DNA from: Bdellovibrionales bacterium RIFOXYD1_FULL_55_31
GTDB lineage: Bacteria; Bdellovibrionota; UBA1018
NCBI GenBank assembly: GCA_001770175.1
Contig: MEQK01000037.1
Span: forward strand, 23,305-56,448
Direction of reading: 5' to 3'
DNA: 33,144 nucleotides
Shown here: positions 7,650-15,149 of the stretch, piece by piece
How positions within the stretch are numbered: position 1 is the first letter of the stretch
Layout: each line of letters opens with the position of its first letter
Notes under the pieces: generated by a model
Databases searched by the model: none
What the model was told of the DNA's origin: nothing
What the model saw: only the letters and a program-made list of their open reading frames with translations
Translations under genes and position numbers: made by a program

Positions 7650-9664
7650 GTCGGCAACCCCAGAAGCCAAACGAGAAGAAAAATAAGCGTAACGAGAACG
7701 TAAAGAACGTAAATCTGCATTCGGCCATGTTGAAAGGTTCGGAAGACCGAGACGCTGCGCTCAATCCAGGAGAAAAAGCGCTGATAGCCGTGCTCAAGAA
7801 ATACGTCCCGGGTTTCGGTCGAGAACTCCGAAGCCATTGGAAAATGACTCACGATAACGGGTCTGCTCCTTTTGCTTCGCAGGAACATATGAAAGAACTC
7901 GCGCGTCGGCTGCTGGAACGACGACGAGGTGTACTGCATCCGTTCGTTCGGGTGCATGAACCCGCAATCCCAAGTGACGGTTTCGGTGGCCGACCGCCCC
8001 GAAAGGAGCTTGCGGCGTGCCCAGACTAGTATCGCGAGGAACACGAACAACGCGATTCCCCCTCCAGTGAGATGAAGGAGCGGCTCCATGGCCGTTCGTT
8101 CGGCGGCTGCGGCGGCGTTCGCGAAATCCTGCGAAGGTATGCTCGAAAAGGAAACACGACGGAGAAGAGAGAGGATTCCCTTGAAAACCCAGGGGCTCAA
8201 GAACCCCAGCGCGATTGTCAGGAACGCAAGAAAAGCGATCGGACCCTGAAGCAGCCATCCCGGAGCATGTGCGTTTGCTGTCGTCTCCGTGCGAGGCGTC
8301 CCCAGAAACACCGTACCGAAGGCGCTTGTAAAAGCGATCATGGCAAGGCCGCCGGCAAAAGAGAGCGCGATGATAATCCCTATGAACGGAATGGGGGAGA
8401 TTGCCTTCAGTGGCATTCCGCCGTTCAGCGAGCCCATGTAGATCAAAAACTCGCTCGCCATGCCGTTGAGCGGCGGTAATCCACAGATCGCCAGTACTCC
8501 GATGAAAAAAGCGAGCGCCAGATAAGGCGATCGCTTTATGAGGCCTCCCATTCTGTCGAGCTGAAGCGTTCCTGTCGTGTGGAGGATGGCGCCCGCGCCA
8601 AGGAAGAGGAGGGATTTGTAGACCGAGTGATTGATGACGTGAAAAATGGCGCCGGCGAGCCCGAGCGCGAAGATGATCGAAGATCCGTGGGCGGCGCCGA
8701 TCAGGGCAAGGCCGAGGCCGAGGCCGATGATCCCGATATTTTCCACACTCGAATACGCGAGGAGGCGTTTTAAATCGTGCTGAGGCACTGCGAACAGAAT
8801 TCCCCCGATTGTCGAAATGATGCCAATTGTGACGAGTGATAGGCCCCACCACGGCGAGGGCTCTCCCAAAAATGTCAGAGTACGGATCAAACCGTAAATG
8901 CCGGTCTTGATCATGACGCCTGACATGAGCGCTGAGACATGGCTGGGAGCCACCGGATGTGCTTCGGGGAGCCAGACGTGAAAGGGCATGAACCCCGCTT
9001 TTGAGCCGAACCCGATGAGTGCCAAAACGAAAAGTAACCCGCTTGATGCGGGCGGCAGCGTGCCGAGAACGCTTTCGAATCGGTCAAAATCAAGAGACTG
9101 GGCGTGACTGCCGGCAATAATAAAGAAGGTCAGAAGAAACGCCGTGCCGAGGTGCGTTGCGACGAGGTAAATCAATCCGGCGTGGCGAACACGATCGCGT
9201 TCGCGATCGAAAATGACAAGAAAAAATGAAGAGAGGGCCATGATTTCCCAGACCATCAGGAACAAAACGCCGTTCCGGGCGGTCACGACCAGAGCCATGC
9301 TCGCGATGAGAATGTTGTAGAAAGCCCAGGTCGAGCCGAGTGGGCGCGTCTTGGCGTGGGGGGCGAAATATTCCGCTCCATAGATGGAACCCAGGCCCGA
9401 AATCGTGAATATCAGGATCAGGAACAGACTCGAAAGAGCATCCAGTTGGAGGGAAAACGATCCGTACGGGATGGTCCATGCCAGGGAGATGGACTCCGGG
9501 GAATGGACCAGAAGTCCTCGAATGGCGGCCGCGATTCCGAGCGAACAGCCCAGAACTGCGCCTGTCACACCGAGACCGGTTGCGAGTCTTGGAGATTTGT
9601 GTGAAACGAAAGCCCCGAAGGATGACAGAAGCAATACAGCAATGGCTGCCAAAAACAGCACCAC
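7646..9664 (-). CDS. hyfB: Ehr complex antiporter-like membrane subunit (HyfB/NuoL-like), first gene of the operon
   Basis: A 672-residue protein of the complex I antiporter-like family, length typical of HyfB/HycC. Key charged residues of the ion path are visible: Glu in MVWEIMALSSFFLVIF, Lys in GFGSKAGFMPFHVWLPEAHP, and His/Lys in HVINHSVYKSLLFLGAGAIL. The C-terminal third adds soluble loops and a final TM (LIFLLVWLLGLPT). The start is a GTG with GGGAG upstream (minus-strand reading of 9672-9677). It begins the operon, with a 104-base divergent gap to the next gene, so the operon promoter should lie there. Ion specificity (H+ or Na+) cannot be told from sequence. Confidence 0.87.
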   Translation of the reverse strand: MVLFLAAIAVLLLSSFGAFVSHKSPRLATGLGVTGAVLGCSLGIAAAIRGLLVHSPESISLAWTIPYGSFSLQLDALSSLFLILIFTISGLGSIYGAEYFAPHAKTRPLGSTWAFYNILIASMALVVTARNGVLFLMVWEIMALSSFFLVIFDRERDRVRHAGLIYLVATHLGTAFLLTFFIIAGSHAQSLDFDRFESVLGTLPPASSGLLFVLALIGFGSKAGFMPFHVWLPEAHPVAPSHVSALMSGVMIKTGIYGLIRTLTFLGEPSPWWGLSLVTIGIISTIGGILFAVPQHDLKRLLAYSSVENIGIIGLGLGLALIGAAHGSSIIFALGLAGAIFHVINHSVYKSLLFLGAGAILHTTGTLQLDRMGGLIKRSPYLALAFFIGVLAICGLPPLNGMASEFLIYMGSLNGGMPLKAISPIPFIGIIIALSFAGGLAMIAFTSAFGTVFLGTPRTETTANAHAPGWLLQGPIAFLAFLTIALGFLSPWVFKGILSLLRRVSFSSIPSQDFANAAAAAERTAMEPLLHLTGGGIALFVFLAILVWARRKLLSGRSATETVTWDCGFMHPNERMQYTSSSFQQPTREFFHMFLRSKRSRPVIVSHFPMASEFSTETRDVFLEHGYQRFFSWIERSVSVFRTFQHGRMQIYVLYVLVTLIFLLVWLLGLPT

Positions 9665-9675
9665 GGAAGTTTCTC

Positions 9676-9697
9676 CCAGATTGTCGCCAGATTGTCT
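9676..9697. repeat. 11-base direct repeat upstream of the Ehr operon
   Basis: CCAGATTGTC occurs at 9676-9685 and 9687-9696, giving two copies at an 11-base period (one helical turn) directly before the GTG of hyfB and overlapping its ribosome site. It could be a binding site or slippage product. Confidence 0.6.
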
Positions 9698-9768
9698 GAA
9701 TGTGAAGAAACAATATTTTATAAGTGCGAGATTTGCAAGGAAATGAGGTAGAATGGTCGTACTTACAT

Positions 9769-10191
9769 ATGAGCCTTACGCCGAAAAATTCCTGGATCGA
9801 TGTCCGCGATTTTGTCAAAACGTCATATACACTTACGATCAAGAACATCAGTACGCATCAACCCGTCAAGAACGCCGAGCTTGTAGAGGTCATTGAGCTA
9901 CTTGACGCCGGTGTTGTGATGAAAGTTCCGAAAAACGTGACCTCGGCCGGTCATATCCTCATGGCGACCATTGACAAGAAGATGATTGATTCAAAAAAAG
10001 GTATCAAGTCGTATTCGAGTAAATTGGCCGTTACCGGAAAAGTCGCGGAACTAGAGCCCTTTAACGCTGAATTCAACATCATCACTCTGCAGTTCTATCA
10101 ATTCAACACTGAGCACTGGCAGCGTTTTTTGCGGGAATACGAAGAACGCCAGCGTGCTGTCGATGAAATCACGAAGAAGATTCAGGAGTGA
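9769..10191 (+). CDS. Hypothetical PilZ-like protein
   Basis: A 140-residue soluble protein. The middle part (IELLDAGVVMKVPKNVTSAGHILMATI ... KLAVTGKVAELEPFN) has the strand-rich pattern of a PilZ-like barrel. It ends in a conserved-looking amphipathic tail, LQFYQFNTEHWQRFLREYEE. The c-di-GMP binding residues RxxxR and D/NxSxxG are not present in usual form, so nucleotide binding is doubtful. The ATG at 9769 is chosen; there is no strong ribosome site, and earlier in-frame starts would add residues in the AT-rich promoter region. It is divergent from the Ehr operon and convergent with the RND gene. Family assignment is weak; it may be simply an uncharacterised protein. Confidence 0.5.
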   Translation: MSLTPKNSWIDVRDFVKTSYTLTIKNISTHQPVKNAELVEVIELLDAGVVMKVPKNVTSAGHILMATIDKKMIDSKKGIKSYSSKLAVTGKVAELEPFNAEFNIITLQFYQFNTEHWQRFLREYEERQRAVDEITKKIQE

Positions 10192-10212
10192 CATCATTGG
10201 CAGCGATGCCGG

Positions 10213-13200
10213 TCAAAAGTCCCCTCCCTCGGCAGTCTGGATAAATCGGACACGGCTCCTGCCGACAATCCAGTAATAGAGAAGCGGAACGGCAAAAAAG
10301 CTCAGCGCAGTGGCCGCGACTTCCCCGAACATCAAACTGATCGCCAGGCCCGAGAAGATCGGGTCGGCAAGCATGACTGAGCTTCCGACGACCACGGCCG
10401 CGGCGGTCAGGAGCATGGGACGAAAGCGGAGCACTCCCGCCGAGATGACCGCCTCCTTGAGTGAGGTTCCCTGCTTGAGCTGTAATTCGATAAAATCCAC
10501 GAGGATGATCGAGTTCCGAACGATGATCCCGGCTCCCGCGATGAAGCCGATCATGGATGTCGCGCTGAAAAATGCCCCGAGCATGGCATGCCCCGGAAGT
10601 ATTCCGATCAGGCTGATCGGAATCGGGGCCATGATGACGAGCGGCACCATGAAGCTCCGGAACCAGCCAAGCACAAGGACGTAGATCAAAACCATGACCA
10701 CCGCGAAGGCCCCGCCGAGGTCGCGGAAGACTTCATAGGTGATGAACCATTCGCCATCCCATTTGATGACAGGGGTTTGTGTGTTCCACGGGACGTTCGC
10801 GGTTTGCGTTTTGTAGGGGATCTTCGGGGCGAGCTTCAAGATCCCGTATACTGGTGCTTCTTCCTCACCCGTCAATTCGCTCATGACGTACGAGACCGGT
10901 TTCAGATTTTTCCGGTGGAGAGTTCGGGTTTCGAGAGTGGCAGAGGGGCTGAGCGTCTTCGCGAGCGGCACGATGCCTGATTCGAAAGAGGGCAGGTTCT
11001 GGCCTTTGAACGGCTCCTGGCCGGATCGAGCCGTGTTATCGACGGAAAGATTGAGAGTGACTTCCTCGGGGCTGGAGGGGTCATCAAAGGAGGTGAGGGG
11101 CGTCTCGGAAAAGATGAATTGCGCGGTTGAAAGCGCTTGGAACGCCTTGGTTCCGAGCAAGCCTCCTCTGATCTGGTCATACTGGTAGAAGGTGCGGGGG
11201 CGGCCTGTTCGCAGCGTCGAGTCGAGGTCAACTACGCTCGGTTCACTAGCGAAAATGCCCAGAATTTCATTAGCCACCCTGGTCCGTTCTTGTTCCGACG
11301 GACCGTAGACCTCGGCTACCAGGGTCGCGAGAACAGGTGGTCCCGGTGGGATTTCGAGAACCTTGCTGACCACATTGTTCGATCGGCTGAAATCGGCGAT
11401 TTCACCCCGGAGCTGTGAGATGATTTCATGGCTCGAACGTTTACGGTGACTTTTTCGGGTGAGTTTGACCTGGAGATCGTTCAGATAATCGGATTTCCGC
11501 AAAAAGGTGTGCTTGACCATCCCAGAAAACGAAAATGGCGCGGGCTCCCCCGCGAACACCTGAATCCTTTCGACGTCGGGATCGCGAAGAAGCTTCCGGG
11601 CAAGCGCGACGGAGGCTTCGGAGCTTTTCGCGAGCGGGGTCGTCGGTGGATAGTCGAGAAGGACCTGGAACTCGTCTTTGTTGTCAAAGGGGAGCATCTT
11701 CACTTTGACAGCCTTGAAGTAAAGAAGCGAGGCGGACAAGAGCAGGAGAACGAGTGTCATGGCTCCGAACAGGATTGAGTTTCTCTTTCGAGAAAGCAGC
11801 TTGTCTACGAATTTTCGATAGAGTCGGTCGCGCGCGGTTTCGCCGGGAGCTGGCTTATGCGCGGCGTGTTTCAGCAGACGAATGGAGGCCCAGGGGGTCA
11901 CGACGAAAGCGACCAGCAGCGAAACAATCATCGCGAGACTTGCGCCGACTGGGATCGGTTTCATGTACGGACCCATGAGCCCTCTGACGAACGCCATCGG
12001 CAATACCGCCGCGATCACGGTAAAGGTGGCGAGAATAGTGGGGTTGCCGACTTCCGAAACCGCTTTGATCGTCGTTCGAATGAGTCCGGATTGTTTATCG
12101 AGCTTGAGATGACGTTCGATATTTTCGACAACGACGATGGCGTCGTCGACCAGAATGCCGATCGAGAAGATAAGCGCGAAGAGAGTAACTCGATTCAGCG
12201 TATAACCCATGAAATAATAAATCGCGAGGCTGAGGGCGAGCGTCACCGGAATCGCGATCGCGACAACCAGAGCCGCTCGTAGACCCATGAATAACGCGAT
12301 CAGGATCGAAACGGAAAGGGTCGCAAGCAGGAGATGCTCGATCAGCTCGTTTGATTTTTCTTCGGCGGTCGCGCCCATGTTCCTGAGAACCGACAACTTT
12401 ACGTCGGCGGGGAGCTTCTTAGAAAAAACTTCGGCTCGGTGAAGAATCTCCTCGGCCAAGTTCACGATATTGGTCCCTTTTCGTTTCGCGAATACAATCG
12501 AAACCGCTTTCTGGACACCCGACTTATCCACGAGAATCGAAGCGCGGGTTCTTTCTTCGGGACCGTCGATCACCTGGGCCACATCCTTCACGCGAATAAT
12601 CGACCCGCCCTTTTGCGCCACCACCACCATCCCGATATCCCGGGAGGATGTGGTTTTTCCGCCGACCTCGACGTCGTAAACGGCTTGATCGCTCCAGTTT
12701 TTGCCCGCCGGGCCGAGTGCCTGGTTCGCTTTCAGCGATTGCGCGAGTTCCGGGAGCGTAACTCCGGACGTTGAGAGTCGGTCGGGGTCGACGATGATCC
12801 GGATGGCCCGTTTCCGGCCGCCCAGGAGTTCAACGCGGCTCAGATCGGGGGTGGACGACAACTCGCGGGCAAGCGGCGCGACGAGCGTCCGTAAGGAGTG
12901 ATCATTGCGCGATTCAGAACTGAATGTGAGCGTCAGGAACGGGACGTCATCGATTGAAAAGGAATTGACCGAAGGTTGTTGCACCGACGGCGGGAGATCT
13001 TGCCGGATGCTCATGAGCTTGTGGTGGACCTTCACGAGGCTTGGCTCCATCGGTTCGCCGACTTTGAAACGAACGGTAATCAGGCTGAAGTTCGGCATGC
13101 TCGCTGAGTAAACGTATTCGACGCCTTCGAGTCCCCAGACGGCGCGCTCAATCGGTTCACTGACCTTGCGTTCGACCTCCCGTTCATTAAAACCTGGCGC

Positions 13201-13374
13201 CATCGTCTGGATGTCGATCATCGGAACGGAAATCTGGGGCTCTTCCTCCTTAGGCGTGAGCCAAACCGCGCCGATCCCGGTGATGATGCTCGCCATGACG
13301 ATGACCGGAGTCAGTTTGGAACGGATGAAGGCTTGTGCAGTGCGGCCCGCGAACCCTGTTTTGTGGTCACTCAT
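10213..13374 (-). CDS. RND-family efflux pump inner-membrane permease
   Basis: A 1053-residue proton-driven exporter with the usual RND length: TM1 at about 21-40, a large periplasmic loop, TM2-6, a second loop, and the C-terminal TM bundle. The proton-relay aspartates are seen at D410-D411 in ILVDDAIVVVEN, as in drug-type (HAE) pumps rather than heavy-metal (CusA) pumps. The TM10 lysine of AcrB is replaced by Arg in GIIVRNSIILVDF. It is the last gene of the arsR-tolC-RND operon and overlaps the TolC stop by ATGA. No membrane-fusion adaptor gene is present between or beside them, which is unusual for tripartite pumps. The substrate is unknown; its link to hgcAB suggests a metal(loid) or organometal (inference). 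Confidence 0.92.
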   Translation of the reverse strand: MSDHKTGFAGRTAQAFIRSKLTPVIVMASIITGIGAVWLTPKEEEPQISVPMIDIQTMAPGFNEREVERKVSEPIERAVWGLEGVEYVYSASMPNFSLITVRFKVGEPMEPSLVKVHHKLMSIRQDLPPSVQQPSVNSFSIDDVPFLTLTFSSESRNDHSLRTLVAPLARELSSTPDLSRVELLGGRKRAIRIIVDPDRLSTSGVTLPELAQSLKANQALGPAGKNWSDQAVYDVEVGGKTTSSRDIGMVVVAQKGGSIIRVKDVAQVIDGPEERTRASILVDKSGVQKAVSIVFAKRKGTNIVNLAEEILHRAEVFSKKLPADVKLSVLRNMGATAEEKSNELIEHLLLATLSVSILIALFMGLRAALVVAIAIPVTLALSLAIYYFMGYTLNRVTLFALIFSIGILVDDAIVVVENIERHLKLDKQSGLIRTTIKAVSEVGNPTILATFTVIAAVLPMAFVRGLMGPYMKPIPVGASLAMIVSLLVAFVVTPWASIRLLKHAAHKPAPGETARDRLYRKFVDKLLSRKRNSILFGAMTLVLLLLSASLLYFKAVKVKMLPFDNKDEFQVLLDYPPTTPLAKSSEASVALARKLLRDPDVERIQVFAGEPAPFSFSGMVKHTFLRKSDYLNDLQVKLTRKSHRKRSSHEIISQLRGEIADFSRSNNVVSKVLEIPPGPPVLATLVAEVYGPSEQERTRVANEILGIFASEPSVVDLDSTLRTGRPRTFYQYDQIRGGLLGTKAFQALSTAQFIFSETPLTSFDDPSSPEEVTLNLSVDNTARSGQEPFKGQNLPSFESGIVPLAKTLSPSATLETRTLHRKNLKPVSYVMSELTGEEEAPVYGILKLAPKIPYKTQTANVPWNTQTPVIKWDGEWFITYEVFRDLGGAFAVVMVLIYVLVLGWFRSFMVPLVIMAPIPISLIGILPGHAMLGAFFSATSMIGFIAGAGIIVRNSIILVDFIELQLKQGTSLKEAVISAGVLRFRPMLLTAAAVVVGSSVMLADPIFSGLAISLMFGEVAATALSFFAVPLLYYWIVGRSRVRFIQTAEGGDF

Positions 13375-14711
13375 GTTTTATCTCCAAGTTGAGCTGGCCC
13401 GAGCTGAAGGGGGTATATCGTCATGAGCCGCGACATCATGCTCAGGTACTGTTCCTGCGCCTCGCTCCTCGAGAGAATCGCGTCGATTCTCCGGGAGAGC
13501 ACCTCCGTGAACTGAAGCGCATTGATCATCCCGTTTTTGAAAAGCTTGCGTGAGATTTCGGTCTGCTGCTCCATCAGGACGATACTGCGCGAGGCAAGAT
13601 CGATGGCGGCTCGGGTTGCGTTCAGAGCCCCGGAAAGTTGGTCAGCTTCCAGGCGTTCCTGCTGTCGCTTCGCGTCGGCCCGCGATTCAGCGGCGCTTCC
13701 GCGAAGAGAAGCCTCGCGAACGGATCCGAAATTCTGCGCGTTGAAAAGGTCCCACTGAAGGTAGACTCCCGCCGTATATCCAGTCGCGGAACTTCGATCC
13801 CCTCCGGCGAGATACCCTTCCGAAAATACCGCGATTTTAGGTAAAAACTTGGCCTTTTCCGCTCTGGTGAGGTTACTCATTCCGCGGCTTGCGGCTTCCT
13901 GAGCCAGGACCGCGAATGAATCAGTCCGTGTCCCCCGACTGAAGATGCCGTCCGTGAACTCAAGAAAATCCTGGTTTTTGGGTCGGAATCGGTCCGGGAG
14001 TTCTTCCGCGAGGATGGCTAGCGCTCTTGCCGCGGTCATCCGCTTCGCGGCGTTCGCGGTGAGTTCGCCATCGATTCGGTTTCGAAGTGCTTGCATTCCG
14101 AGCAGGCCGGAGTGGCCGATCGGATTAGCCTTAATGCCGATCGCGTAATTGGAAATCGTTGATCCGAGGAGATCCCTGACCGGCGCGATCGTGTCTTCCC
14201 GCTCTTTCGCTATGAGAAGGGCTCCGTAAAGCTCGGCTGTTTTCGCGAACTCCGCCACCTGGATGGCACGGTTTTCGAGTCGTTTTGAATCCAAGAGGGA
14301 CTCTTGAAAGTCGCTCAATGCCGATCGGGACCCGCCCTCGTAAATAGGCCAGTCAAATCCGAGCGTGACTCGTTCGTAAGTGGCGCGCCCGGGGTAGTTC
14401 AGGGCTTCCGGAGCGAAGTCATTCATTGTGACGCTTCGCTGAGCGAGGCGGGAAAAAAAGGACATAGCCGGATCCTGCGTCGCGAAAACCCGAGCGTCGA
14501 GGGATAGGTGCGGCCACTGATGCCGAGCAGCACGATCGTTCGCGACCGAAGCAGCATCGGCATCGAACGATCCCGCTTTTTGCATCTTGGAGTGCGTGGC
14601 AACTTTCGACCAGACTTCCGCGAAAGAAAACGCTGGCACGGGGGGTTCGGCATGAGCCACACCGAACATTGCAGCAGCTATTCCTGTCAGAGCCGAGATG
14701 AACTTGGTCAT
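13371..14711 (-). CDS. TolC-family outer-membrane efflux protein (RND partner)
   Basis: A 446-residue protein with a clear signal peptide (MTKFISALTGIAAAMFGVAHA, cleavage after AHA). A long helical mature part contains two OEP repeats rich in Ala, Glu and Arg, for example ALRNRIDGELTANAAKRMTA and the C-terminal QQTEISRKLFKNGMINALQF. Such proteins trimerise into an outer-membrane channel and periplasmic tunnel for RND or ABC pumps. The ATG is preceded by GAGG and overlaps the arsR stop (ATGA); the downstream RND gene also overlaps by ATGA. The three genes are therefore translationally coupled. No lipobox is present. It forms the exit duct of the pump described with it. Confidence 0.88.
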   Translation of the reverse strand: MTKFISALTGIAAAMFGVAHAEPPVPAFSFAEVWSKVATHSKMQKAGSFDADAASVANDRAARHQWPHLSLDARVFATQDPAMSFFSRLAQRSVTMNDFAPEALNYPGRATYERVTLGFDWPIYEGGSRSALSDFQESLLDSKRLENRAIQVAEFAKTAELYGALLIAKEREDTIAPVRDLLGSTISNYAIGIKANPIGHSGLLGMQALRNRIDGELTANAAKRMTAARALAILAEELPDRFRPKNQDFLEFTDGIFSRGTRTDSFAVLAQEAASRGMSNLTRAEKAKFLPKIAVFSEGYLAGGDRSSATGYTAGVYLQWDLFNAQNFGSVREASLRGSAAESRADAKRQQERLEADQLSGALNATRAAIDLASRSIVLMEQQTEISRKLFKNGMINALQFTEVLSRRIDAILSRSEAQEQYLSMMSRLMTIYPLQLGPAQLGDKT

Positions 14712-15088
14712 GACTTCCTCTTTCCATCGGTTCTGATAGCGAGTTCCCTTTTGAGTTCTCGCGTCATGCGATCACGCGCCGAAAGCCTTTCGAACAGAAC
14801 GCCCCGTATAATCGAACAGGCATCCTTGACCTGCGGAATCGCGACGCTGACGTATTGGAAGAGCCCTTCTTTTCTCGAGGTGATGATGCCGGCGTCTTTC
14901 AGAACGCTGAGGTGTTGGGAAAGATTGGGCTTTGGAATCGCGAGAATCTCGAGGAGTTCGCTGTTCGTCCGTTCGCCTTGCGAAAGGATGTCAAGAATTC
15001 TCAAGCGTATCGGATTTGCCAGGGCGGCGCAGATCTCAGCCTGCATTTCGTATACGTGGAGGCTCTTGGAGGGTTTAGGCATAGGCAT
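14708..15088 (-). CDS. ArsR/SmtB-family transcriptional repressor
   Basis: A 126-residue winged-helix regulator. The fold is visible as ANPIRLRILDILSQGERTNS (helices 2-3), the recognition helix IPKPNLSQHLSVLKDAG, and the wing ITSRKEGLFQYVSV. Only two cysteines are present, C20 in the first helix and C91 in the C-terminal helix. This spacing is unlike the CxC of classical ArsR or the BigR/SqrR pair, and could form an inter-helix metal(loid) or thiol sensor site (inference). The ATG at 15088 has AAGGAG seven bases upstream; a start at 15118 would extend into the operator. It is the first gene of the efflux operon, divergent from hgcA, with the palindrome 15117-15142 as its likely target. Confidence 0.9.
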   Translation of the reverse strand: MPMPKPSKSLHVYEMQAEICAALANPIRLRILDILSQGERTNSELLEILAIPKPNLSQHLSVLKDAGIITSRKEGLFQYVSVAIPQVKDACSIIRGVLFERLSARDRMTRELKRELAIRTDGKRKS

Positions 15089-15099
15089 GATCGGTCTCC

Positions 15100-15129
15100 T
15101 TGTAAACAGGAATAACATTAGTTTATAAA
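15100..15129 (+). promoter_or_regulatory. Candidate hgcA promoter
   Basis: -35 TTGTAA at 15100-15105, an 18-base spacer, and -10 TATAAA at 15124-15129. The -10 lies inside the ArsR-type palindrome. Transcription would start near 15136. Confidence 0.5.
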
Positions 15130-15142
15130 ATTGTAAACTAAT
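15117..15142. promoter_or_regulatory. Shared ArsR-type operator between arsR and hgcA
   Basis: Perfect inverted repeat with 9-base arms: ATTAGTTTA at 15117-15125 and TAAACTAAT at 15134-15142, separated by 8 bases. It lies in the 61-base space between the arsR ATG and the first possible hgcA start. It covers the candidate -10 elements of both directions. A further copy of TTGTAAAC, which occurs at 15131-15138, lies at 15100-15107. Size and AT-rich symmetry fit ArsR/SmtB operators; binding itself is inferred. Confidence 0.75.
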
Positions 15143-15149
15143 AAAGCAA
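15122..15149 (-). promoter_or_regulatory. Candidate arsR-tolC-RND promoter
   Basis: Read on the minus strand, -35 TTGCTT (15149-15144), a 16-base spacer, and -10 TATAAA (15127-15122). It overlaps the hgcA -10 through the self-complementary TTTATAAA, so one bound repressor would block both. Confidence 0.5.

Noticed and set aside
2365-9664. Reading the minus-strand cluster as respiratory complex I or an active [NiFe]-hydrogenase
   Set aside because: NuoE/F/G, NuoI as a separate gene, and NuoA/J are absent, and the large subunit lacks the Ni-Fe cysteines; the HyfB-C-E-F order fits Ehr better.
11857-12282. Plus-strand frames opposite the RND gene
   Set aside because: Antisense to conserved RND transmembrane and proton-relay segments, with no own promoter or ribosome site.
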